Below are positions 24,104 to 32,521 of a DNA stretch of 35,467 nucleotides, piece by piece (the first letter of the stretch is position 1; every line of letters begins with the position of its first letter). A program made the translations under genes and the position numbers. Where the stretch lies: NCBI GenBank assembly GCA_046727955.1, contig JBKPDO010000339.1, forward strand, positions 1 through 35,467, written 5' to 3'. A model generated the notes under the pieces. That model did not search any database. It saw nothing but the letters and a program-made list of their open reading frames with translations, and was not told the DNA's origin. Source of the DNA: DASVXQ01 sp046727955. Lineage in GTDB: Bacteria; Actinomycetota; CALGFH01.

Positions 24104-26422
24104 GTGAACCTCCCACGTTTGCGCTTGGCGACCCGAGGGCTGATCAAGCTCCCGCTACCATTGCTGCTCGCGGTTGCCGTGCTGGTGGCTGGCGGTACCG
24201 CGTTCGCGCTCATCGGACCCCTCCTGCATGCTGGGCCGCAAGGCGATGGCACCGGCGTGACCACCAACGGCTGGTTCGTCACCCCGGCTGGTCGGCAGGT
24301 CCAGCTGGGCGAGCGCCCCTACGTCGCCGGCCAGCACCTGACCGAGCGCGACCCGATTCCCATCCCGACCAGTACTGCCAGCCCCAACCCGCATCCGGCC
24401 GGGATCGCGGTCTCGCCGGACGGCAAGACGCTGTACGCCACTGAGAACCTAGCCGACGCCGTCGCGGTCATCGACCTGGCCACCGCGAAAGTGACCGCCA
24501 CTGTGCCGGTGGGCCACAACCCCTACACGGTGGCGCTGGGCCGTGACGGCAGGCTCGCGTTCGTGTCCAACTGGGGCGCGAGCACCGTGAGCGTACTGGA
24601 CACCGCCACCGCGAAGATCACCCGGACGATCCAGGTCGGCACTCACCCAAGCGCGCTGCGCCTTGGCCCGGGCGACCGCCAGCTGTACGTCGCCGACACC
24701 GATGCCGACTCGGTGTCGGTCATCGACACCGCCACCCTTGCAGTGACCAGGACGATCAGCCTGGCGCCGTATGCGGGCGCCCCGGTCGGATCGAGCCCCA
24801 ACGCCTTGGCGGTGGCGCCCGACGGCGGGACGCTGTACGTGGCCAACGCCGGCGACAACGACGTGGCCGTGGTGGACCTCGAGGACGCGCGCGTCCGCGG
24901 GCTGATCCCCACCGCATGGTATCCGACCGGGCTGGAGCTCAGCCGGGACGGCGGCCGGTTGCTGGTGCTCAACGCCAAGGGCCTTGGCGCCGGCCCGAAC
25001 CCCAACGGGCCCAACCCCTACACCGACGCCCAGCTACGCGGCACGCCGCAGTGGCAGAGCCAGTACATCGGCTCGATGATCCAGGGCAGCCTGCAGATCG
25101 TGGGCGTGCCCGATGCGGACACCCTCGCCGGCTACACCCAGCAGGTCCAGCGCAACGACGACTTCGGCCCGGCCGACCAGGTCCGCACCCAAGGCACCAA
25201 GCCCGAACAGGTCATCCCCCGCCACGTCGGCGACTTCTCGCCGATCAAGCACGTGATCTACGTCGTCAAGGAGAACCGCACCTACGACCAGGTCCTGGGC
25301 GACCTCGGCAAGGGCGACGGCGACCCGTCGCTGACCCTGTTCGACCCCACGGTCACCCCGAACCAGCACCAGCTGGCCAGCCGCTTCGTCACCCTCGACA
25401 ACTTCTACGCCAACGCCGAGGTCTCGGCCGACGGCTGGAGCTGGTCGACCGCGGCCTACGCCAACAACTACGACCAGAAGAGCTGGCCGCCCAACTACGG
25501 CGGCCGCAACAAGCCCTACGACTTCGAGGGGGGCAACCTCGCCTCCTCGCCCGGCCGCGACCCCGACAATGGCTACCTGTGGGACCGGCTCGACCAGGCC
25601 GGGGTCAGCTACCGCAACTACGGCTTTTGGATCCAGCTTCCAGGCACGGTCGGGCCGACCAACAACGTCGCCAGCACCGAGCCGAACCTGCAGGCCAACA
25701 CCGACCACGCCTTCCCCGGCTACAACAACGCCATCCCCGACCAGGTCCGCGCCGTCGAGTGGCTGCGCGAGTTCCGCCAGTTCGAGGCGGACGGCAACTT
25801 CCCCACGGTCGAGCTGCTGCGCCTGCCCGACGACCACACCTCGGGAACAACGCCCGGCGCGCCGACCCCCAAGGCGCAGGTCGCCGACAACGATCTCGCG
25901 CTCGGCCGGGTCGTGGAGGCGGTCTCCCACTCGCGCTACTGGGCCGACACCGCGATCTTCGTGGTCGAAGACGACGCACAGGCCGGCCCCGACCACGTCG
26001 ACGCGCACCGCACCGTCGCGCAGGTGATCAGCCCCTACACCCAGACCGGCACGGTCGACTCGACCTTCTACTCGACCGTGGCAATGCTCCGCGCCGTCGA
26101 GCTGATCGTCGGTGTGCGCCCGCTCACGCAGTTCGACGCGGCCGCCGTGCCGATGCTGAACGCCTTCACCGACACACCGAACCCAACCCCCTACGACGCC
26201 GTCATCCCGCAGCAGCCGCTGGACGAGAAGAACCTCCAGAGCGCCCCGATGGCGGCGGTCTCGGCCAGGCAGGACCTGCGCGTCGAGGACCGCATCAACG
26301 AGCAGGCCTTCAACCAGGCGATCTGGAAGAGCATCAAGGGCGCCGACAGCCAGGTGCCCGCACCCGTCTACCGCTACGGCGCCGCGCCCACCGGGGCCGC
26401 CGGCCGCGACGCCGACGGCTGA
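24104..26422 (+). CDS. YncE-type beta-propeller fused to alkaline-phosphatase-like phosphoesterase
   Basis: The 772-aa protein has an N-terminal membrane anchor (residues ~15-40) and then a YVTN-type beta-propeller with repeating blades (LYATENLADAVAVIDLATAKV, FVSNWGASTVSVLDTATAKI, LYVADTDADSVSVIDTATL). From about residue 380 a phosphoesterase domain follows with VIYVVKENRTYDQVLGD, TLDNFYANAEVSADGW and FVVEDDAQAGPDHVDAHR, typical metal-site regions of the alkaline-phosphatase superfamily. Proteins with this two-part layout are known but their substrate is not established. It is anchored with the domains outside the membrane. GTG 24104 has AAAGGAG four bases upstream, which fixes the start. 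Confidence 0.9.
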   Translation: MNLPRLRLATRGLIKLPLPLLLAVAVLVAGGTAFALIGPLLHAGPQGDGTGVTTNGWFVTPAGRQVQLGERPYVAGQHLTERDPIPIPTSTASPNPHPAGIAVSPDGKTLYATENLADAVAVIDLATAKVTATVPVGHNPYTVALGRDGRLAFVSNWGASTVSVLDTATAKITRTIQVGTHPSALRLGPGDRQLYVADTDADSVSVIDTATLAVTRTISLAPYAGAPVGSSPNALAVAPDGGTLYVANAGDNDVAVVDLEDARVRGLIPTAWYPTGLELSRDGGRLLVLNAKGLGAGPNPNGPNPYTDAQLRGTPQWQSQYIGSMIQGSLQIVGVPDADTLAGYTQQVQRNDDFGPADQVRTQGTKPEQVIPRHVGDFSPIKHVIYVVKENRTYDQVLGDLGKGDGDPSLTLFDPTVTPNQHQLASRFVTLDNFYANAEVSADGWSWSTAAYANNYDQKSWPPNYGGRNKPYDFEGGNLASSPGRDPDNGYLWDRLDQAGVSYRNYGFWIQLPGTVGPTNNVASTEPNLQANTDHAFPGYNNAIPDQVRAVEWLREFRQFEADGNFPTVELLRLPDDHTSGTTPGAPTPKAQVADNDLALGRVVEAVSHSRYWADTAIFVVEDDAQAGPDHVDAHRTVAQVISPYTQTGTVDSTFYSTVAMLRAVELIVGVRPLTQFDAAAVPMLNAFTDTPNPTPYDAVIPQQPLDEKNLQSAPMAAVSARQDLRVEDRINEQAFNQAIWKSIKGADSQVPAPVYRYGAAPTGAAGRDADG

Positions 26423-26442
26423 CCGCCCACCTGCACGCTGAC

Positions 26443-26474
26443 GCTGGCCCCGGGCCTTGCCGCCCGGGGCCAGC
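26443..26474. terminator. Strong terminator after the phosphoesterase gene
   Basis: A perfect 13-bp inverted repeat (GCTGGCCCCGGGC / GCCCGGGGCCAGC) with a 6-base loop starts 20 bases after the stop codon. Confidence 0.9.
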
Positions 26475-26590
26475 CGCCGGACTTCAGCGCCGCAAAGTTC
26501 ACTAGTCGCGGGTGGCCCTGTCCCTGGAGGAAGCTGCGCTGCGGCCGATGACTTTTCGCCCGTGGACGGATCTGTAGTAGTGACAGGATC

Positions 26591-26616
26591 CGCGCGACAA
26601 CCACGCGCGACAACCA
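26591..26616. repeat. 13-bp perfect tandem repeat before a short frame
   Basis: cgcgcgacaacca occurs twice in direct tandem (26591-26603, 26604-26616), immediately before a ribosome-binding-like AGGGGAG. It may be a regulator site or a slippage product. Confidence 0.8.
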
Positions 26617-26627
26617 GGGGAGTGGCG

Positions 26628-26699
26628 ATGTCAGCCACGGTAGGCAATGGCCTGGGCGGCCGGAGCCGGGCCGGCGTCACCGTCGGCGGGGTACGGTAG
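26628..26699 (+). CDS. Possible 23-aa short peptide upstream of the TIGR03086 gene
   Basis: An ATG six bases after AGGGGAG opens a 23-codon Gly/Val-rich frame that stops six bases before the next gene's ATG, which itself has a poor ribosome site. This spacing would allow translational coupling. It could equally be the stump of a lost gene. No family similarity is seen. The remaining bases between 26475 and 26590 show no gene. Confidence 0.3.
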   Translation: MSATVGNGLGGRSRAGVTVGGVR

Positions 26700-26704
26700 C
26701 GTCG

Positions 26705-27313
26705 ATGGCGGACACCGAGGCCATTGCGGTGCCGGCCGACGCGCTGGGGTTGCTCGAGTGCGCGATCAGCTACGCCCTGGGCGCCGTCGGGGCCGTCACC
26801 CCACGGCTGCTGTCCAGTCCGACGCCGTGCGCGGAGTGGGACCTGCGGACGCTGCTCCACCACCTCAATGAAGGCCTCGACGTGCTTGGCGAGGGCATCG
26901 ATACCGGGCGCATCGCCCCCTACCCGGCTGGCGGCGCCGCGGACGGCGAGGGCGATCCGGCGGCCGACCCGGCCGTGACCTTCCGCGACCGCGCCGGCAG
27001 GCTCCTTGGCGCGTGGAGCGCCGGCGGATGCCACGGGCGGGTGGTCGCCATCGCCGGCCACCGGTTAACCGCCAGCGCGGTGGCCGCAACCGGGGCCATC
27101 GAGATCGCCGTCCACGGCTGGGACGTCTCGCAAGCGTGCGGCCAGGCCCGGCCGATCCCGGCGGCGCTGGCCACCGCCCTGCTCGCCATCTGCCCACTGG
27201 TGGTCACCAACGCCACCCGCCAGCAGCTGTTCGCGGCGCCGGTCGCCGTGTCGCCGCTGGCCAGCCCCAGCGACCTGCTCGTCGCCTACCTCGGCCGCAG
27301 CCCCCAGGCGTAG
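26705..27313 (+). CDS. TIGR03086-family protein (mycothiol maleylpyruvate isomerase-like)
   Basis: The 202-aa protein has the DinB-like helical bundle of the mycothiol-dependent isomerase family: TPCAEWDLRTLLHHLNEGLDVL carries the PxWxVxxLxxH-type metal-site His, and ATGAIEIAVHGWDVSQACG carries the second conserved HxWD motif. The C-terminal helices (ALLAICPLVV, FAAPVAVSPLASPSDLLVAYLGRSP) are typical of TIGR03086. These enzymes use a divalent metal and, in studied members, mycothiol; the substrate is unknown. Length is typical. Presence fits an actinobacterial host. Confidence 0.9.
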   Translation: MADTEAIAVPADALGLLECAISYALGAVGAVTPRLLSSPTPCAEWDLRTLLHHLNEGLDVLGEGIDTGRIAPYPAGGAADGEGDPAADPAVTFRDRAGRLLGAWSAGGCHGRVVAIAGHRLTASAVAATGAIEIAVHGWDVSQACGQARPIPAALATALLAICPLVVTNATRQQLFAAPVAVSPLASPSDLLVAYLGRSPQA

Positions 27314-27382
27314 ACGGACGCAGCGGCAAGCCATGGCACGGGAGCTGAGAGCTAGCGCCGCCGAATAGCCGCCCCGCCGTCT

Positions 27383-27425
27383 CGGGAGGACGCGGTCGGG
27401 TCGGAACCGCGGCGGCGTCCTCCCG
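27383..27425. terminator. Bidirectional terminator
   Basis: CGGGAGGACGC (27383) and GCGTCCTCCCG (27415) form an 11-bp perfect stem with an inner CGGT/ACCG pairing, between the convergent TIGR03086 gene and the minus-strand frame ending at 27447. Confidence 0.85.
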
Positions 27426-27446
27426 TGGATCGTAGGTTCGCGATCC

Positions 27447-27701
27447 TCACTTTTGGATGGTGATGACCTCGCTATCTGTCTCGTTCCCGCAGACGGAGAA
27501 ATTCTGCGTGCAGCCGAAGATGTCGGCGGTTGCGACGGCGGTGCCCTGCTTGAAGGTCTTCCCCCCGCTCGCCAGGACGCGGATCTGCTGACCCGACCCA
27601 GTGCAGCCGACGCTCGTGAAACTGGTGCCCTGGGCGACGCCCGACCCAGACTTCCTCCCTTCCCTGCACGATGACGGACCCCTTGCGGGCACCGGCGCCA
27701 T
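27447..27701 (-). CDS. Unrecognised C-terminal frame overlapping the end of the ligase gene
   Basis: The last ~58 residues look like real protein: TSVGCTGSGQQIRVLASGGK, then DIFGCTQNFSVCGNETDSEV, with three Cys, Thr/Ser-rich strands and less GC-biased codons than the neighbours. The first ~25 residues are only the shifted frame of the O-antigen-ligase C-terminus, so a native start is not visible. No signal peptide remains. It may be the 3' end of a small secreted protein gene fused to the ligase by deletion or frameshift. I do not recognise the family. Confidence 0.4.
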   Translation of the reverse strand: MAPVPARGPSSCREGRKSGSGVAQGTSFTSVGCTGSGQQIRVLASGGKTFKQGTAVATADIFGCTQNFSVCGNETDSEVITIQK

Positions 27702-29079
27702 AAGGCGTCGGCAGGACCACGCCGACCAGCAGCATTACGGTGAGCACCACCGCTGGCAGGTGCCAGACGAAATCGAAGCCGCTGTGCACCGCGAAGGCTG
27801 CCAGCGCCGCGACCACGCCCGCCCAGGCCGCGGCCGACGGGCCGGTGGCGCGCGCGCTCCACAGCAGCCGGGCGACCGCGACCAGCAGGATCGCCAGCAA
27901 CGCGAGGCCCACGAGCCCGAGCTCCGCCCCGGTCTGGGCGTACTCGTTGTGTGCGTAGGCGAAGAACTGGATGCCACCGTCAGGCTCCTTCCGCCGCAGC
28001 TCGGCGTGTCCAGGGCCGGCGCCGGTCAACGGGTGCGCCGCAGTTACCCCCAGGGCGGCGCGCAGCGCGGAGCCCCGGTCGGGTGAGGCCAGGTTGATCC
28101 GTGCCGCGGCGACCGTCTGGACGGCGTCGCCCGCTCCCCCGCCGCCGACGACGACGACCAGCGCCAGACCCCCGTCACTGCGCCGGCCAGCAGCAGCGCG
28201 GCAGCCAGCCGCCACCGCAGCCGCCACCGCAGCCGCCACCGCAGCCGCGCCACGACGACCGCGAAGGTCAGTCCGCCGCAGAGGCCCACAAGGGCGAGCA
28301 GCGGCCGCGGCCGGCCGGCGACCGGCATCGACGGCAGCAGGCAGACCAGCGCCAGCAGAGCGCCAGCGCACGGGCCGACCGCGGCTCGAGCGACCGCGCG
28401 TGGGCCCCGCAGCCCGGCGAGCACGAGCAGACCGACGGCGAGCGCGAGCGCGCCCGCCCGGCTCGCGGTCGCGCCCAGCCCCGTCAGCAGGCCGGTGAGC
28501 GCGACCACGAGCGGCAAGGAGCCCGGCGTCTCGACCAGGCGCGCAAGCACGACCAGGGCCACGGGCACCAGCACCGCCGCGGTCGCATTGGAGTAGCTCA
28601 ACAGCGACGAAGCGCGCCACACCCCCTGCGCCTGGAACGCCCACGCGCCGACGCGGCCGGCGACTCCCAGCCACCCGGCCAGCGCCACCACCAGGCCGAT
28701 CCCGGTGACCCCGATGAACAGGACCTCCCGGTCCTCCTGCCCAAGGCGACGGCAGACGACCAGCACAGCGACAACCACGAGGAGCAGTAGCGCCAGCCCG
28801 GCGCTGGCGGCTGGAACGCCGTGCAGCGCGGCGTCGAGGGCCGCCCACGCGGCCAGCGCCGCCGCCGGAGCCACTGGCAGGAGACGAGCGTCACTGCGGG
28901 TCGGTGGCCACGCGGTCAGTGCCAGCACGGTCGCCGCCGCGACCAGCACCCCGACGGACCACTGCGCCCGGGCGTAGTAGGCGGCCCTGGCCGAACAGCC
29001 CGACGGCGACGGCCACAAGCAGCATGAGCCCAGCCCACGTGGTGATCCGAGAGCGGAGCGGCTCCTCCGCGACGAACAT
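27472..29079 (-). CDS. O-antigen ligase-like (Wzy_C) polytopic membrane protein, two frameshifts
   Basis: The product has about ten hydrophobic segments. After the large loop lies the Wzy_C hallmark LTGAGPGHAELRRK followed by FAYAHNEYAQTGAELGLVGLALLAILL, whose H-N-E-Y/x-x-Q-x-x-x-E-x-G-x-x-G pattern defines O-antigen ligase/polymerase proteins. It would join or polymerise surface glycans at the membrane. An extra G (28985-28987 region) and a missing G (28169-28173 region) offset each other; corrected length is about 535 residues. ATG 29079 has GAGGGTGG upstream. Three 12-bp repeats encode (RWRL)n at 28206-28241. The end of the true protein lies near 27650; the last ~50 codons to the stop at 27472 are unlike the family. 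Confidence 0.82.
28206..28241. repeat. 12-bp repeat, three copies, in the ligase gene
   Basis: cagccgccaccg is repeated three times in frame and encodes RWRL units in a basic cytoplasmic loop of the ligase-like protein. Confidence 0.9.
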
Positions 29080-29262
29080 GCCACCCTCAGCATGCACTGG
29101 CTGACTCCGGCTCGCCCGATCAGCAAATGCTTCCGTAGCGCCGAAGTACCATAGCCCCCCAGAAGATTCGAAACAAGGCCTAGTGCTCAGTTTCCGCGAG
29201 ATCCGCCTGAGTCGATGATCACCCCGGCACCCGACATTTAGGAAAGCCCCATCCCACCGCCG

Positions 29263-30681
29263 TCAGGGCGGTCGCGCGGCGCCGGGCGCGGCGCCGGGTG
29301 CGGCGCCAGGCGCAGGACCCTCGCGGCAGCGCCAGCGACCGTCACCGGCCGGCGGCCGCCCGTCGACCCCGAGGAGTCCGCTCCACAGCAGGAGGTTGAT
29401 GGGGTAGATAAGGTAGCCAGGCCGCCCCGCGGTCGCGAACAGGATCACCAGGGTGAACACGACGGCGGCCTGCACGGCGGCAATACGCACGCTGGTCGGG
29501 GTCCATCGGACCAGCAGCAGGACGCCGACACCGACGACGATCCCCGCCAGCACCACGGCGACGACACTCCTGCCGTGCGGGAAAGGCGCCGCCAGTAGCC
29601 GGCCCAGCGTCGGCCCCCTAGCGATGGTGGGCTGCCTGGCCAGGCCGAGCGGGTACAGCAGCACGCTGTCGAGCAACTTCGGGGCGTTCCAGGCGGCAAA
29701 CGGAGCCACCACCGAAGCCACGACCGCCCCCGCGGTGCCAAGCAAGCGCCCCGCGGCGGGGCGGCCGTTGCGGTCCCGGGCGGCCAGCGCCAAAAACGGC
29801 AGCGGCAGCCAGGCGGTCAGCTTGACCGTGGCGGCCAGCCCGATCACCACGCCAGCGGCGACCGGCCGGCGGCGGTGTGCGAGCACCAGGGCGAGCAGCA
29901 GCAAGGCGACTACAGCCACGTCGTCGCCACCACCGGTCAGGTAGCGTGCCCCGGTGGGCAGGGCCAGCAGCACTAAAAAGGCCCAGAGCCGCCGGGTTGC
30001 GGAGCCGCCGACCAGCCACAGGGCCAGCAGCGCGGCGATCAGCGAGACCAGCGTGATCCCGACCCGGGCGTCAGTGAGGAGCCGAGGCCCCCACAGGGCG
30101 CGCGCTAGCCCGAACGCGAACACGCCGGGCAGGTAGGGGATGTGCTCTTGAACGCCGGGCGGATATCCCGCCAGCGGCCCACCCTGGTGGGAGACGGCGT
30201 AGGGATTGACGCCGTGCACAAGCGACTGGGCTCCTTGCTCGATGAGCAGGACCTCAGACTGTGCATGGAAGGCGTCACCGTGGCGTGCCCGCCAGCCGAC
30301 CTCCAGGCTCACGGGGACAAGTGCCGCGCCGACAAGGACAGCCAGCGCCAGAACGGTCCGCGCCCGCAGCGACCACCGTGCGGGCCGCCGGCGCCAGCGG
30401 GCCGCCAGCAGGGCCGCCACCGCCGCCGCGGCGGCATACGGGCCGACCGCCAGCCTGGCCCATTGGCGCTGCAACGGGATGTAGTCGGCGTGGGCCGCCA
30501 CCGCGGCCAACAGCGCGGAGGCGCCGTAGAGCAGCGCGTCCCACCGGGCCGCCTGCGGCGGTGGGTCCGGAAGCGGGTTGCCGGGCGGTGCGAGGCGGAA
30601 ACGGAGGCGCCCAGCGCCTCGCGCTCCCACCCGGGCACCGCCCGGCACCGGTCGCCTCACCATAGCAACGCCAACTGTCAT
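29263..30681 (-). CDS. GT87-family polyprenol-phosphate-dependent glycosyltransferase (DUF2029)
   Basis: The 472-aa protein has roughly ten transmembrane helices in the GT-C pattern. The first extracytoplasmic loop holds FHAQSEVLLIEQGAQSLVHGVNPYAV, matching the GT87 AxALLxGxNPY motif. GGGDDVAVVALLLLALVLA and VVIGLAATVKLTAWLPLPFLAL match the following helices with the conserved K-x-T. GT87 enzymes add mannose or similar sugars from polyprenyl phosphate donors, for example in phosphatidylinositol mannoside synthesis; the acceptor here is unknown. Its place next to the ligase-like gene suggests a surface-glycan role. The C-terminal tail repeats PGAA. Neither ATG 30681 nor 30663 has a clear ribosome site. 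The 136 bases between it and the ligase gene hold nothing recognisable. Confidence 0.85.
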   Translation of the reverse strand: MTVGVAMVRRPVPGGARVGARGAGRLRFRLAPPGNPLPDPPPQAARWDALLYGASALLAAVAAHADYIPLQRQWARLAVGPYAAAAAVAALLAARWRRRPARWSLRARTVLALAVLVGAALVPVSLEVGWRARHGDAFHAQSEVLLIEQGAQSLVHGVNPYAVSHQGGPLAGYPPGVQEHIPYLPGVFAFGLARALWGPRLLTDARVGITLVSLIAALLALWLVGGSATRRLWAFLVLLALPTGARYLTGGGDDVAVVALLLLALVLAHRRRPVAAGVVIGLAATVKLTAWLPLPFLALAARDRNGRPAAGRLLGTAGAVVASVVAPFAAWNAPKLLDSVLLYPLGLARQPTIARGPTLGRLLAAPFPHGRSVVAVVLAGIVVGVGVLLLVRWTPTSVRIAAVQAAVVFTLVILFATAGRPGYLIYPINLLLWSGLLGVDGRPPAGDGRWRCREGPAPGAAPGAAPGAARPP

Positions 30682-30709
30682 CAGCGGGATGAATGCAGCA
30701 AGCGGTCGA

Positions 30710-30728
30710 CCGGCGGGCTGCCCGCCGG
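30710..30728. terminator. Hairpin downstream of the cation transporter gene
   Basis: CCGGCGGG-CTG-CCCGCCGG is an 8-bp perfect stem with a 3-base loop, placed after the CDF stop (30858) and before the GT87 start on the same strand. Confidence 0.7.
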
Positions 30729-30857
30729 CCCCGAGCCACGCTATCGCGTCAGACCAAGCTTTGCCGCGCCGACGACCCTCGAGATGGGGCGGCGGGTGAC
30801 ACGAGCGCCCGAGCCGCTGGCGGTGATCCTGACCGCAACAACCCGATCTGGGTCAAT

Positions 30858-31769
30858 TCAGCTCTTCGGCTCGACGGGTGTGATCTCCACGCGGGCGATC
30901 GCGGGGACTTCCAGCAACCTGCGGCGCAGCCGATCGACGCTCGAAGGCAGCTCGGTGCCGTCGACCGGCACGACGTCAGCCAGCACGAGGAGTTGCCTGG
31001 GGCCGACGAACACGGCGGTCAGCTCGGCCACGTCGGCGACCCAGGGCTCCTGCGCCAGCGCCTGCCGCAGCCGTTCGCGTACCTCCATCGGGGCTGCCTG
31101 ATCGATCAGCAGTGTGTAATTGCGCCGCATCAGCATGTAGGCCACGACGATCAGCAGCCCGCCAATGAGCAGGCTCGCCACGCCATCCGGCACCGACGAC
31201 CCGGTCGTGGCGTGCAGCACCAGCGCCGCCAGCGCCAGCGTCAGGCCGGCCAGCGCGGCGGAATCCTCAAGGAACACCGTGGTGGCGGTCGGGTCCGACG
31301 AGCTGGCGATGTGCTCGCCGAGGTTGAGATGGCGGGCGGCGGCCTCGCTGCGCAGCTGCCGGCGCGCCGTGCGCCACGACCAGCCCTCCAACCCCCCGGA
31401 GACCAGCAGCACGACAACACCCACCGGCACGTTGGTCAACGGCTCGGGGTGGACCAGGCTCTGCACACCGTCGGCGATCGCGAACAACCCGCCGATGACG
31501 AAGATGCCAACAGCCGCCAGCAGCGACCAGAAGTAGCGGACCTGCCCGTACCCGAGCGGGTGGCGCTGGTCCGCGCGACGGGCGCTCTGGCGCACACCGA
31601 CGTAGAGCAGCAGCTCATTACAGGTGTCCGCGACGGAATGGGTCGTCTCGGCAAGCAGCGCCGCCGAGCCCGTCAGCACCGCCGCGACCCCTTTGGCCGA
31701 GGCGACGAGCAGGTTCGCCGCGCACGCCACAAGCACCGTGCGGACGCTGAGATCCTCGGACTCGGCCAC
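30858..31769 (-). CDS. Cation diffusion facilitator (CDF) metal/proton antiporter
   Basis: The 303-aa protein has six transmembrane segments and the CDF metal-site motifs ETTHSVADTCNELLL (HxxxD on helix 2) and FLEDSAALAGLTLAL (ExxxA/D on helix 5), followed by a cytoplasmic ferredoxin-like domain (residues ~215-300, PMEVRERLRQALAQEPWV through VARVEITPV-like end). CDF proteins export Zn, Fe, Mn or Co in exchange for protons. The D at helix 5 site is preserved; metal preference is not predictable. The GTG at 31769 has AAGGGG six bases upstream. Confidence 0.93.
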   Translation of the reverse strand: MAESEDLSVRTVLVACAANLLVASAKGVAAVLTGSAALLAETTHSVADTCNELLLYVGVRQSARRADQRHPLGYGQVRYFWSLLAAVGIFVIGGLFAIADGVQSLVHPEPLTNVPVGVVVLLVSGGLEGWSWRTARRQLRSEAAARHLNLGEHIASSSDPTATTVFLEDSAALAGLTLALAALVLHATTGSSVPDGVASLLIGGLLIVVAYMLMRRNYTLLIDQAAPMEVRERLRQALAQEPWVADVAELTAVFVGPRQLLVLADVVPVDGTELPSSVDRLRRRLLEVPAIARVEITPVEPKS

Positions 31770-31905
31770 CGCAACCCCTTGGCGCGGATTTCTTGTGGCT
31801 CTACCTGCCTGGTCGCCATGATGCCGCGGGTTCGAGTCGTCTCCAAGGCCGGGCGATGCTCGCTGAGCCCACGTCGAGGAGCAGACTCAGGCTGATCCCG
31901 GCGGC

Positions 31906-32394
31906 TCACCTGACGACGCGTAGCCAGAGGTTCGTCACTTGCGGCGTGTGGGTCAGGCTGAGGCGCTCGAGCTCGACATTGGTCCCACCCGGGCGGTCGA
32001 ACAGCCGGACGCCATCGCCGAGCAGGACGGGCGCGATGAGCACGAGGATCTCGTCGAGCACACCCGCGTCGAGGTACTGCCGAGCGGTGCTGGCACCGAG
32101 GATGTTGACGTACTTGTCACCCGCGGCGGCCTTGGCCGCGGCGATGCCGCTGTCGAGGTCACCGACGAAGGTGACACCCGGCACCGGAGTGTCCGGGGCG
32201 TGGTGGGTGAGCACGAACTTCGGGGCAGGGCGAACGCCGGGACCGGTAGCGTAGAGCTGGCGGCACGAAGCAGACCAGATCCCAGAATGGGTGTCAGCGC
32301 ATCTCACCGCGGAGACCGCGCTGCCGCCGAGCGTCTTCAGCACCGGCGCGACCACCGGGCCGCCGAGCAGCAGACCCCGGAGCGCGACGAGCAC
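31906..32394 (-). CDS. RibD/dihydrofolate-reductase-like protein, N-terminus degraded
   Basis: The C-terminal ~105 residues match the RibD_C (bacterial bifunctional deaminase-reductase C-terminal) domain: PKFVLTHHAPDTPVPGVTFV, AAKAAAGDKYVNILGASTARQYLDAGVLDEILVLIAPVLLG and VRLFDRPGG. The usual first ~70-80 residues (start MSLDG, WGRRTYD-like motif) are not recognisable: residues 1-55 here are unlike the family, and codon use is less GC-biased. The gene is thus probably truncated at its 5' end and fused to unrelated sequence, although a real alternate N-terminus cannot be excluded. It is divergent from the penicillin acylase gene. Confidence 0.65.
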   Translation of the reverse strand: MLVALRGLLLGGPVVAPVLKTLGGSAVSAVRCADTHSGIWSASCRQLYATGPGVRPAPKFVLTHHAPDTPVPGVTFVGDLDSGIAAAKAAAGDKYVNILGASTARQYLDAGVLDEILVLIAPVLLGDGVRLFDRPGGTNVELERLSLTHTPQVTNLWLRVVR

Positions 32395-32447
32395 CTCTTA
32401 TACCACGCCGTGGGACGTCACCTGCCGGCGGGCCTGCCGAGGAAATG

Positions 32448-32478
32448 TTGACAACGTTTCCGCATTGCTCGGTAATGA
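32448..32478 (+). promoter_or_regulatory. Sigma-70-like promoter of the penicillin acylase gene
   Basis: A perfect TTGACA (32448-32453) is followed 17-19 bases later by GGTAAT/TAATGA (32471-32478). The -35 sits in a short palindrome GTTG-A-CAAC. It is 44 bases before the start codon. Confidence 0.6.
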
Positions 32479-32521
32479 GGTGCTCGTGCGGAAATCTCAC
32501 CGCCCGACACGGGAGGTCCCC

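Noticed and set aside
31835..31860. tRNA T-arm-like ggttcgagtc
   Set aside because: The flanking bases do not form the 5-bp T stem and no acceptor or anticodon stem is present.
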